NCBI GenBank assembly: GCA_030839005.1
Contig: JAUZEM010000397.1
Span: 1 to 8,918 of the forward strand
Reading direction: 5' to 3'
Length of the DNA: 8,918 nucleotides
Source: Actinomycetota bacterium
GTDB lineage: Bacteria; Actinomycetota; Acidimicrobiia; IMCC26256; PALSA-610
The notes beneath the pieces were generated by a model that saw only the letters and a list, made by a program, of their open reading frames with translations, ran no database searches and was not told where the DNA came from. A program made the position numbers and the translations under genes. Position 1 is the stretch's first letter. Each line of letters opens with the position of its first letter. Shown here one piece after another: positions 4,001 through 8,918 of this stretch.

Positions 4001-6624
4001 CCTGTGGGCGCCTTGACGACGCTCGACGCCGCGATGACGCCTCGGAGGCACGCGTCGGCCGCCGCCCGGGCCGTCGCCGCGGTGACCTCGTCGGGAACGA
4101 CGTCGCCGATCTGGTGCAACAGGTCGATCGTCTGCTTGACGTTGCGAACGAAGTCGCCTCCCGTCATCTCCTCGTCCTCGAGGACGTCGGCGAGCTCCTC
4201 ACCCTTCGCCCAGGCGTAGATGGCGGCGGTGAATCCCGGATCGGGCCTGCGGGTCTCGGGCAGGCGGGCCTCGCGCTCGGCGAGGTGCAGATCGCGCCAC
4301 ACGGCGTCGAGCGCCCGGCTGCGCCGTGCCACCTCCTGGTTCGGCCAGCGGCGCGGTGGCATCGGGTCGTTGCTTTCCGGCCCCCGTCGCTGGAAGGTGA
4401 AGCACGACACGACGGCTGCCATCGTCGCGGGATCGACGCCGTCGAGCCGGCCCTCGCGCAACGCCTCCGCGACTACCAGCTCGCCTTCGCTGTTGAGACG
4501 AGTGAGCAGGCGGCCCGCGTCGGTGAGATTCCAATCCTCGACGTAGCCCCAAGTCCGCAACACGCCGAGTACCCGATCGAACTGGCGGGCCAGGCTCTCG
4601 CTGCGCGAAGAGACCTGCCGCTCCAGGCGGGCGATCGCCCGTGCGATCCGCTCCGCTTGCCAGGCCGCGCGCAAGGCCACGTCGACGCCGGGGGCATCGT
4701 GCAACGGATGGGCCGCGACCTCGGCCTGCAGCGCTCCGACGTCTCCGTCGGTGTCGACGGGAAGCTCCGAGTCCCGCAGCTTCAGCCGGCGGAGCGCGTC
4801 GACCGCGGCGCGTTGAAACGACTGGCTACGCGGCGCGAACGGTCGCGGCAGATCGATCGTCGCGACCTTCCGCAACTGTCCGCGGAAGTCGTGGGGGGAG
4901 AGTCGCACGAGCGACTTTCCCTGGGTCAGTGCGAGAATTCGCTGGGGTCCGCTCCCCCGCTCCTGCTTCAGCACGACGACCTTGCCGCCGCGCTTGGGAA
5001 CGATCAGAACGTCTCCGGGGCGAAGCGTCTCGAACCGACCGTCGGATCGGCTGTGCGCCGCGCGCCGCGCCGCGTCGAGCTCGGCGAGTAGCCGGCGATA
5101 CTCGTGCACGTCGCCGGCCGGGAGCACGGCGGCGGCCTCGGCTTCCGCGAGCTGCTCGCGGCGCAGCTCCAGCTCGCGTTCGACCGCGACGACGTCGCGG
5201 TCGGCGTGGAATTGCGCGAACGACAGGTTCAGCAGGTGGCGAGCCTGTTGGGGTGAATAGCGCTGCACGAGGTTCGCCGCCATGTTGTACGTCGGGTGAA
5301 AGGAAGACGTCAGTGCGTAGGTCCGGCGCGAGGCGAGGCCCGCGACCTGTTCGAAGGAGACGAACGGATCCCAGAGCACGACGACGTAGCCGACCTCGTC
5401 GATCCCTCGCCGCCCGGCGCGTCCCGCGAGCTGGGTGTACTCGCCCGGCGTCAGGAACTCGTGGTGCTCGCCCGTGAACTTCGAGAGCTTCTCGATGATC
5501 ACCGACCGCGCCGGCATGTTGATGCCGAGCGCAAGCGTCTCGGTCGCGAACACGACCTTCAACAGGCCCGACGAGAATCCCTCCTCGACCGCCTCCTTCA
5601 TCGGCGGCACGAGACCCGCGTGGTGGGCCGCGACGCCGGCCTCCATGCCCGCGAGCCACGTGTCATAGCCGAGCACGTCGAGGTCGGCGTCGGACAGCGA
5701 CTCGACGTGTCGCTCCGCGATCGCACGGAGCGCTCGCCGCTCGTCCGCTTCGGTAAGACGCATCCCCGCGGCGAGACATTGCTCGACGGCCTGATCGCAT
5801 CCCGTTCGGGAGAAGACGAACGCGATGGCGGGAAGCATTCGCTCCTCCGCGAGGCGTTCGACGACCTCGGTCCGCCACGGCTTGTACAGCCGGCGCCGGC
5901 GTTGCCCGCGATCGGGAACGTTCCGGCCGTCGAGGCGAGTGGCCACCGGGTTGGGGCGCGACTCGCCGTCGTGGTCGACGAACGTGGGAAGGAGGTGAAG
6001 GTTCGGCGCGCTCCGGTCGCCGACGAGGTACAGGTGCACGAGGTCGACGGGCCGCCGCTCCTCGATCACGGTCTCGGTCGCGCCGCGCAGAGTCTGCATC
6101 CAGGCCGCGACCTCCTCGGCGTTGGACACCGTCGCGGACAGCGCGACGATGTCGATCTCGGAAGGCAGGTGGATGATCACCTCCTCCCACACCGCGCCTC
6201 GCGAGCGATCCTGGAGGTAGTGCACCTCGTCGAGCACCACGTACCGGAGCCCGTGCAGCGCGCGGGAGCCGGCGTAGATCATGTTGCGCAGAACTTCCGT
6301 CGTCATCACCACGACCGGTGCGTCACCGTTGATCGCGTTGTCGCCCGTGAGCAGGCCGACGCGGTCGGTGCCGTACGCGCGTACGAAGTCGCCGTACTTT
6401 TGGTTCGACAGGGCCTTGAGCGGTGTCGTGTAGAAGGCCTTCGCGCCAACGGCGAGGGCCCGGGCGATGGCGTACTCGGCCACGATGGTCTTGCCCGAAC
6501 CGGTGGGAGCCGCGACGAGCACCGACCGTCCGGCGTCGAGGGCATCGAGCGCGCTCGACTGGAACTGGTCCAGCGGAAACGGCCGTTCCGCCGTGAACGC
6601 CGCCCGGATCTCGGGGGCGGTCAC
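3997..6624 (-). CDS. helY: HelY-type DExH RNA helicase (Ski2/Mtr4-like)
   Basis: 875 aa superfamily 2 helicase. Motifs in order: APTGSGKT at 39-46 (Walker A, I), TTPLKALSNQK at 66-76 (Ia), DEVH at 132-135 (II), SAT at 163-165 (III), FVFSR at 269-273 (IV), ATETLALGINMPA at 360-372 (V) and QLAGRAGRRG at 398-407 (VI). DEVH, QLAGRAGRRG and the long C-terminal part are typical of the Ski2/Mtr4 class. An arginine- and glutamate-rich insert with a beta-rich piece (about 470-600) and a helical DSHCT-like C-terminal region (about 690-860) follow. ATP-dependent unwinding of RNA in the cytoplasm is the likely activity; the physiological substrate of actinobacterial HelY is not established to my knowledge. 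The GTG start (6624-6622) overlaps the preceding stop as GTGA, with AAGGG close upstream. All core motifs look intact. Confidence 0.93.
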   Translation of the reverse strand: MTAPEIRAAFTAERPFPLDQFQSSALDALDAGRSVLVAAPTGSGKTIVAEYAIARALAVGAKAFYTTPLKALSNQKYGDFVRAYGTDRVGLLTGDNAINGDAPVVVMTTEVLRNMIYAGSRALHGLRYVVLDEVHYLQDRSRGAVWEEVIIHLPSEIDIVALSATVSNAEEVAAWMQTLRGATETVIEERRPVDLVHLYLVGDRSAPNLHLLPTFVDHDGESRPNPVATRLDGRNVPDRGQRRRRLYKPWRTEVVERLAEERMLPAIAFVFSRTGCDQAVEQCLAAGMRLTEADERRALRAIAERHVESLSDADLDVLGYDTWLAGMEAGVAAHHAGLVPPMKEAVEEGFSSGLLKVVFATETLALGINMPARSVIIEKLSKFTGEHHEFLTPGEYTQLAGRAGRRGIDEVGYVVVLWDPFVSFEQVAGLASRRTYALTSSFHPTYNMAANLVQRYSPQQARHLLNLSFAQFHADRDVVAVERELELRREQLAEAEAAAVLPAGDVHEYRRLLAELDAARRAAHSRSDGRFETLRPGDVLIVPKRGGKVVVLKQERGSGPQRILALTQGKSLVRLSPHDFRGQLRKVATIDLPRPFAPRSQSFQRAAVDALRRLKLRDSELPVDTDGDVGALQAEVAAHPLHDAPGVDVALRAAWQAERIARAIARLERQVSSRSESLARQFDRVLGVLRTWGYVEDWNLTDAGRLLTRLNSEGELVVAEALREGRLDGVDPATMAAVVSCFTFQRRGPESNDPMPPRRWPNQEVARRSRALDAVWRDLHLAEREARLPETRRPDPGFTAAIYAWAKGEELADVLEDEEMTGGDFVRNVKQTIDLLHQIGDVVPDEVTAATARAAADACLRGVIAASSVVKAPTG

Positions 6625-7139
6625 CGGCCCTTGGTGGTCGGTGTCGCCGGGTTGCTCGTGGGTGTTTTCACCGTCGTGCCTGTCTTTGCACTCGTGGCGG
6701 GTCCGCTGCTCGCCGGCGCGCTCGAGGGTACCGAGATCGGGTTCGTTGCGGGCGTGTCGGAGACCTTGGGCTGCTTGGGCCAGTGGCGCACGATTCCTCC
6801 CGGCCAGAAGATCCCACCGAGGACGGCGAGCACGATGACGACGGTGGATCCGACGACGATCGACCCCCGCTGGCCGAGCCGCTTCGGCCGCCGGCGGCCA
6901 CGCCGGACCCAGTAGACGACCGCACCGAGCGCGGCGGCACTTGCCAGAACGAGGAGGGTCATCCGGGGCTGGCGGCTGAGCAGGCCTCCCCCGCCGGGCA
7001 CGCCGACCTTCCCCGGGCGCATGAGCCAGATCAACAACGCCGTGCCGACGACGATCCCGGCACCCACGGCGACGGCCGTGATGACCTCCGAGCGCGGCCG
7101 CGACGGGACGAACTGCTGACGGGTTCGGGAAGGGCTCAT
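6621..7139 (-). CDS. Three-span membrane protein with Ser/Thr/Pro-rich tail, function unknown
   Basis: 172 aa; I do not recognise a family. Hydrophobic spans are at about 19-40, 60-78 and 93-113. Basic residues flank them at 5-16 and 79-91 (RRGRRRPKRLGQR), so by the positive-inside rule the N-terminus and the second loop are cytoplasmic and the tail (114-172) faces outward. That tail is dominated by Ser, Thr, Pro, Ala and Gly and is probably disordered or cell-wall spanning; it has no cysteine or sortase motif. The gene starts 7 bases after the tatC stop and its stop overlaps the helicase start (GTGA), so it is co-transcribed with both. A membrane protein between tatC and helY could tie the two, but that is speculation. 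Confidence 0.8.
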   Translation of the reverse strand: MSPSRTRQQFVPSRPRSEVITAVAVGAGIVVGTALLIWLMRPGKVGVPGGGGLLSRQPRMTLLVLASAAALGAVVYWVRRGRRRPKRLGQRGSIVVGSTVVIVLAVLGGIFWPGGIVRHWPKQPKVSDTPATNPISVPSSAPASSGPATSAKTGTTVKTPTSNPATPTTKGR

Positions 7140-7146
7140 GGCTGCG

Positions 7147-7911
7147 TCACCGTTTCATCACCCGCCCGATCACGATCGCGATCTCGTAGAAGAGGTACAT
7201 GGGGACAGCCATGAAGAATAGGGAGAACGGGTCGGAGCTCGGTGTGATCACGGCCGAGAAGGTCACGATCCCGACGATCATCCAGCGCCGGATGCTTCGG
7301 AGCTGGCGGGTGTTCACGGCCCTGACCAGCAACAAGAAGACGAGGAGCACCGGGAACTCGAACGCGACACCGAACGCGGCGATCATCAGCGTCACCAGCG
7401 TCAGGTACTTGTCGGCAGTTACGAACGGCTGGATTCCAGATCCGCCTGCGCCGAGCAGGAACTCCAGCGCTTTTTCGACCGTGAACCAGGCGACCACGGC
7501 GCCGAGCGCGAACAGCACTGCGATCGCGATCAGGAAGCCGATGCCGTAACGCCGCTCGTTCTTGTGCAGCCCCGGCGTGACGAACCGCCAGATCTGCCAG
7601 AACACGAATGGCACCGACAGTGCGATGCCGCCGTAGGTGGAGACCTTGACCCTCACCAGGAGCGGCTCGAGCGGACCGGTAGCGATGAGCTTGCAGCCGG
7701 TCGTCGCGGTCGCGCCGCACCCCTTCCCGCGCTCGCCTTTGGTGACGTGCTCGTACGGCCCCGAGAGGAAATGCAGCAGCCGGTCGTAGAAGACGAAGAC
7801 GACGACGCTGAGCACAACGAGGCAAACCGCGCTCAGGATCACCCGGCGACGAAGCTCGGTGAGATGCTCGACGAGGGTCATCCGCCCTTCGTCGCTTTGT
7901 CGTTTGCTCAT
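7147..7911 (-). CDS. tatC: Sec-independent protein translocase subunit TatC
   Basis: 254 aa with six hydrophobic spans, the usual TatC layout. TatC is the membrane receptor for twin-arginine signal peptides and forms the translocase core with TatA/B proteins. Conserved features: EHLTELRRR at 15-23 in the cytoplasmic N-terminus that recognises the signal peptide; PLEPLLVRVKVS at 80-91; FWQIWRFVTPGLHKNERR at 104-121, with E119 matching the conserved cytoplasmic-loop glutamate; EFP at 185-187; and ITPSSDPFSLFFMAVPMY at 222-239. The first outer loop (about 57-79) contains C65 and C73. The start at 7911 lies 24 bases after the TatB-like stop; an internal ATG at 7881 (residue 11), with GAAGGG just upstream, is a possible alternative that still keeps EHLTELRRR. 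Confidence 0.95.
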   Translation of the reverse strand: MSKRQSDEGRMTLVEHLTELRRRVILSAVCLVVLSVVVFVFYDRLLHFLSGPYEHVTKGERGKGCGATATTGCKLIATGPLEPLLVRVKVSTYGGIALSVPFVFWQIWRFVTPGLHKNERRYGIGFLIAIAVLFALGAVVAWFTVEKALEFLLGAGGSGIQPFVTADKYLTLVTLMIAAFGVAFEFPVLLVFLLLVRAVNTRQLRSIRRWMIVGIVTFSAVITPSSDPFSLFFMAVPMYLFYEIAIVIGRVMKR

Positions 7912-7935
7912 CGGTTCAGCCCCCGCAGCGCCGAT

Positions 7936-8295
7936 TCAGCTGAACGATCGAGGTCCGGCGAAGCCGTCGTCGGCAACATCGTCGGTGGGGTCGTCGGTCG
8001 GGCTCTCGCCGGCGTTCTCGGGCGTGGTTTCCGTCGACCAGGACCCGGTTGCCGGCGCGGCGTGGTCGGACTCTTCGCTCGACGCGTATCCCTGGTCGGC
8101 CCCGGCGTCGGCACCCGGCGACATGAATTCGGGACGCAGCACCTGTTCCAGCTCGCCGCGCACCGTGTCCTGCATGCGCCGCAGCTCGCGCATGGCGGCG
8201 CCGACCTGGCGGGCGATCTCGGGCAGGCGCTGCGGCCCGAAGACGATCAGCGCGACCACGAGAATGAGGATGATCTTTTCGGGTCCGAGGCTCAT
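7936..8295 (-). CDS. tatB: TatA/TatB-family translocase subunit, TatB-like
   Basis: 119 aa. One N-terminal hydrophobic helix (about 5-19), then FGPQRLPEIARQVG at 19-32, an amphipathic helix to about residue 53, and an acidic, Ser/Pro-rich cytoplasmic tail. The GPQRLP hinge and the RGELEQVLRPEF stretch (46-57) resemble TatB rather than TatA, whose hinge is usually FG-x-K-KLP. Sequence alone does not settle whether it acts as TatB or as a bifunctional TatA, and no other Tat subunit is in the window. TatB-type proteins contact the twin-arginine signal next to TatC, encoded 24 bases downstream. The ATG at 8295 lacks a clear Shine-Dalgarno. A 57-base gap upstream contains the possible -10 at 8319-8324. 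Confidence 0.87.
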   Translation of the reverse strand: MSLGPEKIILILVVALIVFGPQRLPEIARQVGAAMRELRRMQDTVRGELEQVLRPEFMSPGADAGADQGYASSEESDHAAPATGSWSTETTPENAGESPTDDPTDDVADDGFAGPRSFS

Positions 8296-8318
8296 GGCGA
8301 AGAGGTGCCGACGAGCCG

Positions 8319-8324
8319 ATCCTA
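8319..8324 (-). promoter_or_regulatory. Weak -10 candidate upstream of the TatB-like gene
   Basis: The minus strand reads TAGGAT in the 57-base gap between the 67-aa gene and the TatB-like gene, giving a predicted leader of about 17 bases. No -35 consensus is found at normal spacing. It may let the tat-helY part be transcribed separately from the two upstream genes. Low confidence. Confidence 0.22.
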
Positions 8325-8352
8325 CCGTCGCATGCGCGGACGGAGCCCGCGG

Positions 8353-8556
8353 TCAGTCGCCGTGAAGCCGTCGATGCGTCAGTGCGGTTTCGTCGCGCAG
8401 ACGGTTCAAGGCCGTGGTCAACGCCACGCGGTGCTCGCGACCGAACCGGTCGATGATCGCGACTGTCGGCGCAATTTCCCGACGAAGGCGGCTCGCGAGG
8501 ACGGTGAGCCCGATCAGACCGGCGACGCAGATGGCCAGGGGTAACAGCCAGAGCAC
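8353..8556 (-). CDS. Small single-pass membrane protein, function unknown
   Basis: 67 aa. Residues 2-21 (from LWLLPLAI) form one hydrophobic helix, followed by RLRRE (23-27) and a charged, probably helical cytoplasmic part (28-67) rich in Arg, Glu and Leu. The layout is that of a short anchored coiled-coil-type protein; I do not recognise a family. The GTG start at 8556 follows the stop of the upstream gene by 9 bases, and a TAGGG Shine-Dalgarno overlaps that TAG stop, which supports this start and coupling. Position just before tatB hints at a membrane or export role, but its single helix lacks the FG/GP hinge of TatA/B proteins, so it is not an extra Tat subunit. Confidence 0.68.
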   Translation of the reverse strand: MLWLLPLAICVAGLIGLTVLASRLRREIAPTVAIIDRFGREHRVALTTALNRLRDETALTHRRLHGD

Positions 8557-8565
8557 GCAGTGACC

Positions 8566-8907
8566 CTACCGGTTGAGCGTGCGACGCACTTGCACGGCCA
8601 GCTGGTCGAACCAGGCGTTGCCGGCCAACAGCAGATGGAAGTCGAGGAGGTCGTCGGGCGTGAGCGGCGGCCCGATGCGCGACTCGGTCAGCTCGGCCGG
8701 CAGCCGCCAGACCTGCATCCGAACGCCGCTCGAGACCAACAGGTCGACGATGCGCCGACTGGCTTCCTTGGCCACGGCCTGACGGCAGTCCGGGCAGCGG
8801 AAGCAGTAGGAGCCGCGCTCGTCGTCCGCACATACGCGCACCGTGAGATCGTCCGCGGTCAGCTGCACGTCTCCGCAGGTCGGGCAGTTGGCCCGGATCG
8901 TTGTCAC
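8566..8907 (-). CDS. Cys-rich zinc-ribbon protein, function unknown
   Basis: 113 aa. Cysteines at 8, 11, 26, 35, 38 and 41 (CPTC, CFRC and CPDC arrangements) form a probable zinc ribbon in the first 45 residues. The rest is predicted mixed helix: RIVDLLVSSGV at 52-62, then LTPDDLLDFHLLL at 82-94 and NAWFDQL at 97-103. I recognise no named domain. The GTG at 8907 is the first start available in view; only 11 bases lie upstream, so a longer form beginning outside the window cannot be fully excluded, although the N-terminal CPTC so close to the start fits a ribbon-first protein. The gene precedes the 67-aa membrane protein by 9 bases and is presumably in the same operon. Confidence 0.75.
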   Translation of the reverse strand: MTTIRANCPTCGDVQLTADDLTVRVCADDERGSYCFRCPDCRQAVAKEASRRIVDLLVSSGVRMQVWRLPAELTESRIGPPLTPDDLLDFHLLLAGNAWFDQLAVQVRRTLNR

Positions 8908-8918
8908 CGCGTCACCCA

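Noticed and set aside
3206..4219. 337-aa plus-strand open frame
   Set aside because: Antisense to the lipid-kinase-like gene and the end of helY; no recognisable domain, and it crosses the paired boxes.
5296..6915. 539-aa plus-strand open frame opposite the helicase
   Set aside because: Antisense to the intact helicase motifs I to VI; Arg/Asp/His-rich composition typical of a shadow frame.

Overview
The window is GC-rich, and every gene I can support lies on the minus strand, so transcription runs from high to low coordinates. Gene content points to an actinobacterium: a TatB-like/TatC pair just upstream of a HelY (Ski2/Mtr4-like) helicase, a DUF4193 zinc-ribbon protein, and frequent GTG starts with 4-base stop/start overlaps. 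My guess is a deep-branching lineage such as Acidimicrobiia; that placement is inference, not shown by any marker here.

Right block (8907 to 3347), a probable long operon: a small Cys-rich zinc-ribbon protein of unknown function, a 67-aa single-pass membrane protein, a TatB-like protein, TatC, a three-span membrane protein with a Ser/Thr/Pro tail, the 875-aa HelY-type DExH helicase, and a 217-aa protein that resembles a lipid (diacylglycerol/YegS) kinase lacking its N-terminal part. Spacing is tight: gaps of 9, 57, 24 and 7 bases, then GTGA and ATGA overlaps. The order Tat then helicase matches the actinobacterial tat-helY neighbourhood. The Tat genes build a twin-arginine export pore; the helicase probably remodels RNA; the reason for their linkage is not evident from sequence.

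Middle (3346 to 1583): after a 139-base spacer carrying two near-identical 16-base boxes 44 bases apart comes a 533-aa protein built of two ThyX-like halves. The hallmark RHR triad is only in the second half and the STRY-type segment only in the first. It ends in a weak stem followed by a T-rich tract, a probable terminator.

Left block (1582 to 1): a 488-base gene-free stretch separates the ThyX-like gene from DUF4193. It holds a dense set of nested inverted repeats (1294-1407), a perfect 20-base palindrome (1239-1258), a near-symmetrical -10 element (1218-1225) and a short hairpin. Next is a DUF4193 gene whose product has a strongly acidic N-terminal part, then lnt (apolipoprotein N-acyltransferase), which overlaps it by GTGA and runs off the window with only its membrane half present.

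The least explained elements are the two-half ThyX-like protein with its paired boxes, the structured 1225-1410 region, and the GGD-containing truncated lipid-kinase relative coupled to the helicase.
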